Assembly (NCBI RefSeq): GCF_000685035.1
Contig: NZ_BAYB01000009.1
Span: forward strand, 248,001 to 312,000
Source: Paraburkholderia ferrariae NBRC 106233
GTDB lineage: Bacteria; Pseudomonadota; Gammaproteobacteria; Burkholderiales; Burkholderiaceae
Length of the DNA stretch: 64,000 nucleotides
Direction of reading: 5' to 3'
Shown here: in pieces, positions 36,770 to 45,901 of the stretch
How positions within the stretch are numbered: the stretch's first letter is position 1
How the letters are laid out: the number at the start of each line of letters is the position of its first letter
The notes under the pieces: model-generated
What the model saw: the letters and a program-made list of their open reading frames with translations, nothing else
Database searches by the model: none
What the model was told of the DNA's origin: nothing
Position numbers and translations under genes: made by a program

Positions 36770-38579
36770 GAGCGGGCTTCAGGGGCCGCCATGGCGCGCG
36801 GCCGCCTCGCCCCGTCAATAGCCGGCTCAATGTTTCGAACGCCACGAGCGGCAGTTCGTGCAGCTTGCGCACGACCACGGCGTGCGGATAGAAGGCTTCG
36901 ACGGCATCGTCCTGAATGCCGATCCCCACGAGTTCGACGCCTGCCTGCATCACGGCCTCGATGCGCGCATGCAGGTCGCTGCGCAGCACGGCCGGACTGC
37001 CGTCGCTCGTCGATGGATAGCCATCCGAAAGAACGAGCAGCAAATGCCGCCGCGCCTTGCGTTGCAGGAGCCGTTCGGCGGCCCAGGCCAGCGCTTCGCC
37101 ATCGGGGTTTTCGTGCCCGCATTCGATGGCCGCAAGACCGCTCAAATCGCGCGCGCCAAAGCGCTTGAACACGCGCAGATCGAGCCGTTCGACGAAGCGG
37201 TTATAGGGACGCAGGTCGAGTCCCGCCGCCCGCGCGCGTTCATACTGCTGCCGCATCCCGGGCGATTCGACCGAGCTATAGCCCAGCACTTCGCAATCGA
37301 ACGCAAGCTGCGCGAGCGCATCGCACAGCGCCGCCGCACAGAGCCTGGCGAGTTCGATCTTGCGGCCGGCCATCGAGCCGCTCAGGTCCAGCAGCAAGCT
37401 CACGACCGCGTCGCGCCCGCTCGCCTTGCTGCTCACGCGAAACGGACTGCGATAGCCGCGCGATGTCGCGAGGCGAGCCAGCGCGGCGCGATCGATCTCG
37501 CCGCGCTCCTGCTCGCGTTTCCAGTGCGTGAGTTCGTCGGCCTTGAGCACGCGCTCCAGATGCGTCTTGAGCGATCCCGTTTCCGCGCGCGCAAGGGCGC
37601 GCAGCTTGTGCCATGCCGCAGCGTCGCCCTGGCCGGTGAGGTCCGTCACCCCGTCGAAGGCGGTGGTTAGCGGCCGCGACCAGGGCAGAGGCGTGCCTTC
37701 GGTGCTGGCCGCTCCTTGCGCCGCGTGTGTGTCATCGGCTTCCGAAAGCGTCGCGCCTGCGCCCGATTGCGATTGCTTCGCGGCTTCCAGGGCTTCGGCC
37801 AGTGTCTGGCCAGCCACGCCCGCCACGCTGTCGTCCGGGTCCCCCATCTTGCCGTCGCTCGATGCGAGCGCAAGCGATTCGCCGAGGTCGTCGTCCTCGC
37901 CGAACGTTGCCAGTTCGCGCGCGATGGCTGCGTCGTCGAGTCCCTCGGCGGGCCGCGCCGTCTGCATCATGTTGTTCGCGCCGCGCGAGGCGAGCGAACG
38001 CACGCCCGCGACGATCGCCGTGGCCGCCTGCACGCTCTCGCGCGTCGAGCGGCTCGCACGTGCTGTCGCAAGCGGGCCGTCCACCGCACGCAATGCCGCG
38101 CCGACCGTAGCCGCATCGCGTTCGACCGCCGCCGGTGCTTCGCCCCACACGCTGCGCTCGATCGTCCATACCAGGCGCTCGCGCCATGGCAGCGCCGTCC
38201 AGCGCCGCGCCGCGTCCTGCGCCTGTTGTGCACGCCAGCGCCGCACGTAAAGCTGCGCACCGGGGTAGTCGCCGAGCAATCGTTCAAGCACGCGCCGGTC
38301 TTCGATCACCTGCGCAATGCGGCCCGTTACTCCCGCTTTCGGGTCGTCAAGGCGCGCGGCCTCGCTATAGCGGAAGCGGGCGGCAAGCAGATCGAGGTAG
38401 CCCAGCAGCACGTCTTCGTCGTCACCGTGATCGCTTGCATGGGTGGGCAGCACGAAGCGCGCGCCCTCCATGCGCGGACCACCCGGGCCTATCGTCACGC
38501 TCACACGCGGTTCGCCGGTCAGCACGCGCGCGATCTTGCCGAGCGTCGCTTCGAGATCGCCAGCCGGGGAGCGCAACAC
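36753..38579 (-). CDS. CobT-like VWA-domain protein
   Basis: A 608-residue protein. The C-terminal 220 residues form a VWA domain with an intact metal site (LLLDLSGSMAGRK; later HENPDGEALAWAAERLL and LLVLSDGYPST), the layout of the cobaltochelatase subunit CobT. The middle (about 190-300) is acidic and low in complexity. It follows the CobS-like ATPase by 10 bp and is clearly its partner. No cobN or cobalamin gene lies near, so a true cobaltochelatase role is doubtful. The pair may act as a MoxR-VWA-type chaperone for metal insertion or complex assembly. Confidence 0.8.
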   Translation of the reverse strand: MLRSPAGDLEATLGKIARVLTGEPRVSVTIGPGGPRMEGARFVLPTHASDHGDDEDVLLGYLDLLAARFRYSEAARLDDPKAGVTGRIAQVIEDRRVLERLLGDYPGAQLYVRRWRAQQAQDAARRWTALPWRERLVWTIERSVWGEAPAAVERDAATVGAALRAVDGPLATARASRSTRESVQAATAIVAGVRSLASRGANNMMQTARPAEGLDDAAIARELATFGEDDDLGESLALASSDGKMGDPDDSVAGVAGQTLAEALEAAKQSQSGAGATLSEADDTHAAQGAASTEGTPLPWSRPLTTAFDGVTDLTGQGDAAAWHKLRALARAETGSLKTHLERVLKADELTHWKREQERGEIDRAALARLATSRGYRSPFRVSSKASGRDAVVSLLLDLSGSMAGRKIELARLCAAALCDALAQLAFDCEVLGYSSVESPGMRQQYERARAAGLDLRPYNRFVERLDLRVFKRFGARDLSGLAAIECGHENPDGEALAWAAERLLQRKARRHLLLVLSDGYPSTSDGSPAVLRSDLHARIEAVMQAGVELVGIGIQDDAVEAFYPHAVVVRKLHELPLVAFETLSRLLTGRGGRAPWRPLKPALKTPV

Positions 38580-38589
38580 GTCGTGCCTC

Positions 38590-39855
38590 TCAGGCGGCGT
38601 TGAAGATCAGGTGATGGCGCACGATGCTGCGGATCAGCGCCGCGTCCTCCGCACTCACCTTCGCATAGATCGAAGGACCCGCCGCGCGTTCGGGGTCGCC
38701 GTTGCGCAGCATGAGTTCGGCCCAGTCCAGAAGACGCCGCGTGGAAAATGCGCTCGCCAGGTCTTCGCGCGCGAACGCCGCGCGGCAATCGGCGGCGATG
38801 GCGGCGAGCGTTTGCGCGAGCAGACGCGTAAGCGCCGGCAAGGTGCGCAGCAGGACTTCGGTTTCCTCTTCCGGCGTGAGGTAATCGACCAGATAGACGC
38901 GCCAGCGGTCGAGAAATGCTTCGTTGAGCAAATTAGCGCCCTGATACAGATGCCGGTAAGCGCTCATCGCGCCCGCGGCGTTCGCGGTGGCGAAGAGGCG
39001 GAAGGACGGATGCGGCTCGACGATCTCGTTGCCGCGCTCCTTGAGCAAAAGGCGCCCGCCCGGCTCCAGAACCGCAGTGAGAACGGCCAGGATCGAAGGC
39101 TCGGCGAAATCGAGTTCGTCGATGATGAGCCAGTAGCCCTCGCGCATGGCGGTCGGCAACACGCCGTCCACCCACACGGTCTCGCCGCCCTTCACCGTCC
39201 AGAAGCCGACGAAGTCGCCGATGGTGGTCTGCCCGTTCATGTTCGCGCGCAGCACGCCGTTGCGCGTGCGCGCCGCCACCTGTTCGATGAAGCTCGTCTT
39301 GCCCGAACCCGTGTGGCCGATCAGCATGATGCGGCGGTTTTCGACGATATCCTGCAGGATATCGTCCTGACGTTCCGTAAAGAGGTACGCCTCGTTCAGG
39401 CGCGGCACTAAGGTATCCTGATGACCGGGCGGGAGTTCGACGCCGCCGATGCGCACCGTGCGTGCCGTTGCCTGCCGATCGCCCTCATGCGCGGGCGCCG
39501 CGCTCGCACGCGCAGCACGCGAACGCGCACTGGCGAGGCGCAGTTCGGTCACGAACGCGCTGCCGGCGCGCGCGGCGCGCTCTTCGTCTTCTCGGCCGGC
39601 CTCGGAAACGAAGCCTTCGCGACGCCACTTCAGCAGCTTCGCTTCGAGGTTGTCGAGATCGACGACCGTATCGACGTCCACCTCCCCGTCTTCACCGTGG
39701 GCGTGCTCGATGCGGTACATGTTCGCGCGCTCGGAGAGCGAGACGCGCCACCATTCGCGCGCGCTGCCCGCCGAACGGGTATAGATGCCCACGGGGCCGT
39801 CGTCGTGGGCGGCTGGGTCGGCTGTGCGAGCAGGTGCGTTCATGGGTGCGGACAT
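38590..39855 (-). CDS. CobS-like AAA+ ATPase (MoxR group)
   Basis: A 421-residue AAA+ protein. Walker A is GHTGSGKTSFIEQVAAR (about residues 192-208) and Walker B WLIIDELDFAEP. The sensor region is FRLFATANAAG and LNEAFLDRWRVYLVDYLTPEE, close to CobS. The first 140 residues are an unusual, Ala/Arg-rich extension (EWWRVSLSERANMYRIEHA; LKWRREGF). It likely forms a hexamer that remodels a target together with the downstream VWA protein. Other ATPases of the group (NorQ, CbbQ) are smaller and lack this extension. Confidence 0.82.
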   Translation of the reverse strand: MSAPMNAPARTADPAAHDDGPVGIYTRSAGSAREWWRVSLSERANMYRIEHAHGEDGEVDVDTVVDLDNLEAKLLKWRREGFVSEAGREDEERAARAGSAFVTELRLASARSRAARASAAPAHEGDRQATARTVRIGGVELPPGHQDTLVPRLNEAYLFTERQDDILQDIVENRRIMLIGHTGSGKTSFIEQVAARTRNGVLRANMNGQTTIGDFVGFWTVKGGETVWVDGVLPTAMREGYWLIIDELDFAEPSILAVLTAVLEPGGRLLLKERGNEIVEPHPSFRLFATANAAGAMSAYRHLYQGANLLNEAFLDRWRVYLVDYLTPEEETEVLLRTLPALTRLLAQTLAAIAADCRAAFAREDLASAFSTRRLLDWAELMLRNGDPERAAGPSIYAKVSAEDAALIRSIVRHHLIFNAA

Positions 39856-39933
39856 GAGAGGCGCGGCAATGACCTGAGAATCGCCTCATATTACCCGCTT
39901 GTGTGGTGCGCTGCAAAACGGCACGCCGCCCCG

Positions 39934-42900
39934 CTACGCCTCGTGCCGGCCTGCCAGCGACATCGCCAGTACACGCGCCACGTGCAGCGCCTCCAACTGC
40001 ACGCCGTCGTGAATCTGGTGACGACAACTCGTGCCGTCCGCCACCACCAGGTCGCCCGGCATGGCCTCCCGCAGCGCAGGCAAGAGCGAAAGCTCCGCCA
40101 TGGCCTTCGACGTTTCGTAATGCTCCGCTTCGTAGCCGAAACTGCCCGCCATCCCGCAGCACGACGATTCGATCGTCTTCACTTCGAGGCCCGGTATCCA
40201 CTGCAGCACCGCCTGCACGGGGCGCAGCGCATCGAACGCCTTCTGATGGCAATGACCGTGCAGCCACGCCCGGTTCGTATCGAGCGGCTTGAGCGGCAAC
40301 GCAAGCCGCCCGGCCTTCTGCTCGCGCACGAGAAATTCCTCGAAAAGCAGGGCCGCTCCGGCAAGCGCGCGCGCTTCGTCGCCGTATCCGTACTGCAGGA
40401 ACTCGTCGCGCATCGTCAGCAGGCAGGAAGGTTCGAGGCCCACAATCGCCACGCCGCGCTCGACATAAGGCATGAGCGTATCGAGCAGACGCCGTGCCTC
40501 GCGTTTCGCCTCGTCCACGAGACCCGCTGCAAGAAAGGTGCGACCGCAACAAAGCGGACGTTCGCCCGCGCGCGCGTTGAAGTGAACGCGGTAGCCCGCC
40601 GCCTCCAGCACCTGCTGGGCGGCGCGGGCGTTTTCCGGCTCCATGGCGTTGTTGAACGTATCGACGAACAACATCACTTCGCGACCGTCCTGCCCGGCCC
40701 GGCTCGACGCGCCCTGCAGGAACCCGCCATGAAAGCGCGGCATCGAGCGTTGCGGTGCGAATCCCAGCGCGCGCTTGCCCCAGGCGCCGAGCAGCGGCAT
40801 ACGCTCCGCTGCCGCAAGCAGTCCGCCAAAGCGCGCCGCCTGCGCCGCGTAACGCGGCATGAAGGCGATCAGCTTTTCGCGCAGACCCAGCCCGTGCTTC
40901 GCCGCCCTCGCCGCGCGCGCTTCGATCTTGAACTTCGCCATGTCCACGCCCGTCGGGCATTCGCGCCGGCAGCCCTTGCACGAGACGCACAGGTCGAGCG
41001 TTGCCTTCACGTCGTCGCTGGCAAGGCCCTCTTCGCCGCCCAACTGCCCGGAGATCGCAAGGCGCAACGTATTGGAACGTCCGCGCGTGACATGCTGCTC
41101 GTCTTTCGTCACGCGATAGCTCGGGCACATCGTTCCCGCATCGAACTTGCGGCAATGGCCGTTGTTGTTGCACATTTCCACGGCCTTCGCGAGGCCCGCG
41201 CTCAGGTCGCCGCCGCTGCCCGGTGCCTGCTCCGCGCCGGTGAGCGGATCGCGCACCACGTTCCAGGCGGACCAGTCGAGCGCCGGCGTCATCGCGCGCT
41301 CGCGGTAGCCCGGTGCGAAGCGGAAGTTGCGTGCATCGTCCATCTTCGGCGGGTTCACGATCTTGTCGGGATTGAAGCGGTTGTCCGGGTCGAAGAGCCG
41401 CTTGATCTCGCGAAACGCTTCGTTAATACGCGGGCCGTACTGCCACGCCACCCATTCCCCGCGGCACAGGCCATCGCCGTGCTCGCCCGAATAGGCGCCT
41501 TTGTATTCGCGCACGAGCGCCGCCGCTTCTTCCGCAATGGCGCGCATCTTCGCTGCACCGTTGCGGCGCATGTCCAGAATCGGGCGCACGTGCAGCGTCC
41601 CCACGCTCGCATGGGCGTACCACGTGCCCTCCGTATCGTGCCGATGGAACACCTCGGTCAAACGCTGCGTGTACTGCGCCAGATGCTCTAGCGGCACCGC
41701 ACAGTCCTCGATGAACGACACGGGCTTGCCGTCGCCCTTCATGCTCATCATGATGTTGAGGCCCGCCTTGCGCACGTCCCACAGCGCCTTCTGCTCTGCC
41801 GCGCCGGGCATCTGCACCACGGCGCCCGGCAAACCCAGGTCGCCCATCAGTTCGTCCAGTTGTTCGAGGCGCCGTAGCTGCTCGCCGCGCTCCTCGCCCG
41901 CAAACTCGACCAGAAGAATCGCGTCGGGGCGCCCCACCAGCGCCTTGCCGATCACGGGCGCAAACGCCGGATTGCCGAGCGCGAGCTCGATCATCGTGCG
42001 ATCGACCAGTTCCACCGCCGCGGGCTTCAGCTTGACGATGTGCTGCGTAAAGTCCATCGCCTGGTAGAACGTAGGAAAGCTGATCACGCCGAGCGTGCGA
42101 TGCGTCGGCAGCGGCGCCAGCTTGAGAGTGATCTGGCGGCTGAACGCGAGCGTGCCCTCCGATCCCACCAGCAGGTGGGCGAGATTGGCGGAGCCGTCGT
42201 CGGTATAGGCCAGCGGGTTCTGGCAGTCGAACAGGTCGATGTTGTAGCCCGCCACGCGCCGCAGCACCTTTGGCATGCGCTCGGCAATCTCGGTGCGTTC
42301 GCGTTGCGCGATGCGCGTCACGCCCTCCACGATCTGCGCCAAACGCGCGTTGCCGCCTGGCTGCGGGAGCTTGAGCGACTGGAAGCGCGCGTCGGTGCCG
42401 TCGGCGAGAATCGCGTCGATGGCCTGCACGTTGTGCACCATGTTGCCGTACTCGATCGAGCGCGAACCGCACGAGTTATTGCCCGCCATGCCGCCTATCG
42501 TGCACTGCGCGGCGGTGGAGACGTCTACCGGAAACCACAGGCCATGCGGCTTGAGCCACGCGTTCAGATGATCGAGCACCATGCCAGGCTCGACCGTCAC
42601 GGTGCACGCGTTCGCGTCGAAATCGATCACACGGTTCAGCCACCGGCTGGTGTCGATCACGAGCGCTTCGCCCACGGTCTGTCCGCACTGGCTCGTGCCC
42701 GCGCCGCGCGCCAGGACCGCGGCATGTTCGCTGCGCGCGACATCCAGTGCCGCGCGCAGGTCGTCCTGGTCGCGCGGCACCACCACACCCACCGGCACGA
42801 TCTGGTAGATCGAGGCGTCGGTGGCGTAGCGGCCGCGGCTTGCGGCGTCGAACAGTACGTCGCCGCGCAGCGCCCCGCGCAGGCGGCGCGCCAGCGGGGA

Positions 42901-42969
42901 GCCGCTGTGCGCGGCCGACGGCACGAGATGAACCGGCTTGACGAGCAGACTGGAGGTCGATTGGGTCAT
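39934..42969 (-). CDS. FAD- and Fe-S-containing D-2-hydroxyacid dehydrogenase (YdiJ-like)
   Basis: A 1011-residue fusion. Residues about 45-270 form the FAD-binding PCMH domain (AVLARGAGTSQCGQTVG; CTIGGMAGNNSCGSRSIEYG). About 275-540 is the FAD-oxidase C-terminal domain. About 620-700 holds two Fe-S motifs (DLCVSCKGCRRECPTGVDMA). The end has CCG-type cysteine domains (RPLCCGRTFLAAG; SSCCGMAGSFGYEAEH). Size and order match E. coli YdiJ, reported as a D-2-hydroxyglutarate dehydrogenase. It would pass electrons from a D-2-hydroxyacid to the respiratory chain. Last gene of the GntR-controlled cluster. Confidence 0.87.
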   Translation of the reverse strand: MTQSTSSLLVKPVHLVPSAAHSGSPLARRLRGALRGDVLFDAASRGRYATDASIYQIVPVGVVVPRDQDDLRAALDVARSEHAAVLARGAGTSQCGQTVGEALVIDTSRWLNRVIDFDANACTVTVEPGMVLDHLNAWLKPHGLWFPVDVSTAAQCTIGGMAGNNSCGSRSIEYGNMVHNVQAIDAILADGTDARFQSLKLPQPGGNARLAQIVEGVTRIAQRERTEIAERMPKVLRRVAGYNIDLFDCQNPLAYTDDGSANLAHLLVGSEGTLAFSRQITLKLAPLPTHRTLGVISFPTFYQAMDFTQHIVKLKPAAVELVDRTMIELALGNPAFAPVIGKALVGRPDAILLVEFAGEERGEQLRRLEQLDELMGDLGLPGAVVQMPGAAEQKALWDVRKAGLNIMMSMKGDGKPVSFIEDCAVPLEHLAQYTQRLTEVFHRHDTEGTWYAHASVGTLHVRPILDMRRNGAAKMRAIAEEAAALVREYKGAYSGEHGDGLCRGEWVAWQYGPRINEAFREIKRLFDPDNRFNPDKIVNPPKMDDARNFRFAPGYRERAMTPALDWSAWNVVRDPLTGAEQAPGSGGDLSAGLAKAVEMCNNNGHCRKFDAGTMCPSYRVTKDEQHVTRGRSNTLRLAISGQLGGEEGLASDDVKATLDLCVSCKGCRRECPTGVDMAKFKIEARAARAAKHGLGLREKLIAFMPRYAAQAARFGGLLAAAERMPLLGAWGKRALGFAPQRSMPRFHGGFLQGASSRAGQDGREVMLFVDTFNNAMEPENARAAQQVLEAAGYRVHFNARAGERPLCCGRTFLAAGLVDEAKREARRLLDTLMPYVERGVAIVGLEPSCLLTMRDEFLQYGYGDEARALAGAALLFEEFLVREQKAGRLALPLKPLDTNRAWLHGHCHQKAFDALRPVQAVLQWIPGLEVKTIESSCCGMAGSFGYEAEHYETSKAMAELSLLPALREAMPGDLVVADGTSCRHQIHDGVQLEALHVARVLAMSLAGRHEA

Positions 42970-43023
42970 GACGGGGTAAGCAGAGGATTTCGTGACTCGA
43001 GGGTGCGCCGATAGCGTGCCGCT

Positions 43024-44310
43024 TCAGGCCCGCTGATGCGTAGCGGCAACGTCGCCCGCCGCCGCATCCGTTTCGAAGCGCACGCCGGGGCGCATGCGAA
43101 AGGCGAGCACCACGCCCAGCCCCATCAGCACCATGCTGCCGACAAAGGGTAACTGCCAGTTCCCGGTCGAATCGATCAGGAATCCGGAGAGAACGGGCGA
43201 GATGATCGCCGCAAGCGCGGACCCGGTGTTCATGATGCCGCTGGCCGTGCCGGAGTATTGCGGCGCGATGTCCATGGGAATCGCCCACATCGGCCCGATG
43301 GTCATCTCCGAGAAGAAGAACCCCGCCGAAAGACACAACAGGCACAGGTACAGTTCGTGCGTGAACATGAGCGGCACGAGCGAGACGAGCGTGAAGAACA
43401 TGCACACCGACACCATGATGCTGCGCGCCCGGTTGAGGTTGCGGGTGCGCTCGTAGAGCCAGTCGGTCACGACGCCGCCGAGCGTATCGCCTATCACGCC
43501 CGCGAAGAACACGGCGGAAGCGAACACCGCCGACTTGCGCAGATCGAGATGCTGGCTGTGGAGGAAGTACTGCGGAATCCAGCTCAGAAAGAGCCACAGC
43601 GTCCAGCCATAGCAGAAGTACACGATCGTCACGGGCGCCATACGGCGCAGCAGCGGACCCCAGGGCACCTTGGCCGCCTTGGGCTTGGGCGGCGGCAAGA
43701 TGGCGAGTTCGGCCTCGGTGATGCGACGATGATCCTGCGGATGCTCGGCGAACGTGAGATGCCAGACGGCCACCCACACGAGGCTGATGGCACCGCAGAT
43801 ATAGAACGAAGTGCGCCAGCCCCACGCCGTCATGACCAGCACGATCACACCCGGCGCCACGGCGTTGCCCACGCGCGCCGCCGCGTGCGTGATGCCCTGC
43901 GCGAAGCCGCGGCGCTCTTTCGCGACCCAGCGCGACATCGCGGCAGTGGCGGCCGGAAACGTCGCGCCCTCGCCGAGCCCCAGCAGAAGCCGCGCAACGA
44001 GCAGCGAAACCAGGCCCGTGGCGAAGCCGGTGAGCATCGTGGCCACGGCCCAAAGGCCGCCGCAGAAGAGCAGCGTGCGCTTGGCGCCGAAGCGGTCGCT
44101 CACCCAGCCGCCGCTCACCTGAAACACGAGATACGGATAAGCAAAGGCAGAGAACACGAGACCGATCTGCGTGTTCGAGAGGCCGAACTCCTTGCCGAAC
44201 CCCGCCGCCGCCGTGCTGACGTTCACGCGGTCGAGGTAGGTGATGAAGTACATGACGCACAGCATGATCAGCACGACGCTCGTCGCACTGGTTAGTCGAA
44301 GCCGTTTCAT
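43024..44310 (-). CDS. MFS transporter, ACS family
   Basis: A 428-residue carrier with about 12 membrane segments. It shows the family motif FITYLDRVNVSTAAAGF near residue 23, VSDRFGAKRTLLF between segments 2 and 3, and LLLGLGEGATFPAATAAMS. ATG at 44310 follows GGAGAGAGACG. It sits between the aminotransferase and dehydrogenase genes and so probably imports the 2-hydroxy- or 2-amino-acid that this cluster degrades. Confidence 0.87.
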   Translation of the reverse strand: MKRLRLTSATSVVLIMLCVMYFITYLDRVNVSTAAAGFGKEFGLSNTQIGLVFSAFAYPYLVFQVSGGWVSDRFGAKRTLLFCGGLWAVATMLTGFATGLVSLLVARLLLGLGEGATFPAATAAMSRWVAKERRGFAQGITHAAARVGNAVAPGVIVLVMTAWGWRTSFYICGAISLVWVAVWHLTFAEHPQDHRRITEAELAILPPPKPKAAKVPWGPLLRRMAPVTIVYFCYGWTLWLFLSWIPQYFLHSQHLDLRKSAVFASAVFFAGVIGDTLGGVVTDWLYERTRNLNRARSIMVSVCMFFTLVSLVPLMFTHELYLCLLCLSAGFFFSEMTIGPMWAIPMDIAPQYSGTASGIMNTGSALAAIISPVLSGFLIDSTGNWQLPFVGSMVLMGLGVVLAFRMRPGVRFETDAAAGDVAATHQRA

Positions 44311-44521
44311 CGTCTCTCTCCGATTGGGCGCGTGCTGCTCCACGCGGAGCGCACCGCGCCGGGCGGGACCTCGCATACAGGCCCGCGCCTCCTTCCTGTA
44401 TGGCCTGCGGGCCGCCCGTCTTGCCGGGAACGGCATGCCCGCGCAGCCTGGGGTGCGCCTCCTGTGTGCTGCGAAGCGCGTGAGATGGGTTTCGCTGGTA
44501 TTCGCCCTGCGCAGTGTCAGC

Positions 44522-45742
44522 TCATGCCGCCGCCTTCAACGGCGCCGCCACCGAGCGCTCCATGAGCCACGCCATCGCCTCGGGCAGACCGCTCGCCGCA
44601 ATCGGCACCCCTGCCAGTTGCAGGCCCATTTCGCAGCCCGCGAGCGTTGCCATCAGCGTGAGATCGTTGCAGTCGCCCAGGTGGCCGATGCGGAACATGC
44701 GCCCCTTCATCTTGCCGAGCCCGGTGCCGAGCGACATGTCGAAGCGCTCGTAGATAATCTTGCGCACCGAGTCGGCATCCACTCCCTCAGGCATCATCAC
44801 GCCGGTCAGCACCGGGCTGTAGACGGCCGGGTCCGCACACTGGATCTCAAGCCCCCAGGCGCGCACCGCACGGCGGCACGCTTCGGCCAGGCGCTGGTGG
44901 CGCGCAAACACGTTCTCCAGGCCCTCGCCCTCGATCATGTCGAGCGCTTCGACCAGACCGTACAGCAGGTTCGTATTGGGCGTGTACGGCCAGTAGCCGG
45001 TGCGGTTCATTTCGATGATCTCGTCCCAGCCCCAGAAGCTGCGCGGCAGCTTCGCCTGCCGGCTCGCGGCGCGTGCCTTCTGAGAGACCGCATTGAAGCT
45101 GATGCCCGGCGGCAACATCAAGCCCTTCTGCGAACCGGAGACCGTCACGTCCACGCCCCATTCGTCGTGGCGGTAGTCGGCGCTCGCGAGGCCCGAAATC
45201 GTATCGACGAGGAACAGCGCCGGGTGGCCGGCCGCGTCGATCGCGCGGCGCACGGCGGCGATATCCGACGTAACGCCCGTGGAGGTTTCGTTATGCACGA
45301 CGCACACGGCCTTGATGGCATGTTGCGTATCGGCGCGCAGCCGTGCCTCGATCAGGTCGGCCTGCACTCCGCGCCGCCAGCCCTCGATGCCAGGCAGTCC
45401 CAGGAATTCCGGCTTGAGTCCGAGACTTTCGGCCATCTTCTTCCAGAGCGTGGCGAAGTGTCCGGTTTCGTACATCAGCACCGTGTCGCCCGGGCTCAGC
45501 GTGTTGGACAGCGCGGCTTCCCAGGCGCCCGTGCCCGAGGCCGGGTAAATGACCACGGGCTCCTGGGTCTTGAAGATTCGCTTGATGCCCTCCAGCACCT
45601 TCAACCCCAGCGCGCCGAACTCCGGGCCGCGATGGTCGATGGTGGGATAGCTCATGGCGCGCAGGATGCGATCCGGCACCGGGCTGGGCCCGGGAATCTG
45701 CAGGAAGTGGCGTCCGGCGGGGTGAAAGTCGAGTTTCAGCAT
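44522..45742 (-). CDS. Class V aminotransferase, serine-glyoxylate/alanine-glyoxylate type
   Basis: A 406-residue PLP enzyme. The N-terminus has FLQIPGPSPVPDRILRAMS and the glyoxylate-transaminase stretch PTIDHRGPEFGAL. The PLP lysine lies in VTVSGSQKGLMLPPG and FLVDTISGLAS holds the pyridine-binding Asp. The C-terminal RMFRIGHLGDCNDL is typical of the SGAT/AGXT group. It would transfer an amino group from serine, alanine or a related donor to glyoxylate. ATG at 45742 follows GAGAGGAACCG. A palindromic operator lies 20 bp upstream. First gene of the cluster. Confidence 0.9.
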   Translation of the reverse strand: MLKLDFHPAGRHFLQIPGPSPVPDRILRAMSYPTIDHRGPEFGALGLKVLEGIKRIFKTQEPVVIYPASGTGAWEAALSNTLSPGDTVLMYETGHFATLWKKMAESLGLKPEFLGLPGIEGWRRGVQADLIEARLRADTQHAIKAVCVVHNETSTGVTSDIAAVRRAIDAAGHPALFLVDTISGLASADYRHDEWGVDVTVSGSQKGLMLPPGISFNAVSQKARAASRQAKLPRSFWGWDEIIEMNRTGYWPYTPNTNLLYGLVEALDMIEGEGLENVFARHQRLAEACRRAVRAWGLEIQCADPAVYSPVLTGVMMPEGVDADSVRKIIYERFDMSLGTGLGKMKGRMFRIGHLGDCNDLTLMATLAGCEMGLQLAGVPIAASGLPEAMAWLMERSVAAPLKAAA

Positions 45743-45761
45743 CGGTTCCTCTCCGTTTGAA

Positions 45762-45775
45762 TTTTGCATGCAAAA
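45762..45775. promoter_or_regulatory. Perfect palindrome TTTTGCATGCAAAA (GntR operator 1)
   Basis: A 14-bp perfect palindrome 20 bp upstream of the aminotransferase start. A nearly identical copy lies at the head of the divergent GntR gene, with centres 126 bp apart. Form and size suit a GntR/FCD regulator. Confidence 0.75.
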
Positions 45776-45887
45776 AACTATAGACCGGAAATCACCGCCG
45801 CTCCAAGCGGATTCCGCATGGCGTTAACCCTGTGCTTCGCCGTTTTCTGCGTCATGGATTAGAATGATGCGAATTCGATCAAGAGTC

Positions 45888-45901
45888 TTTTGTATGCAAA
45901 A
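45888..45901. promoter_or_regulatory. Near-palindrome TTTTGTATGCAAAA (GntR operator 2)
   Basis: It differs from operator 1 at one base and contains the GntR start codon (45894-45896). Binding would block expression of the regulator itself. This supports autoregulation. Confidence 0.72.

Noticed and set aside
38590..39855. NorQ/CbbQ-type ATPase as identity for the AAA+ gene
   Set aside because: The protein has a long N-terminal extension and closer motif similarity to CobS, and its partner has CobT-like VWA features; no NO reductase or RuBisCO genes are near.
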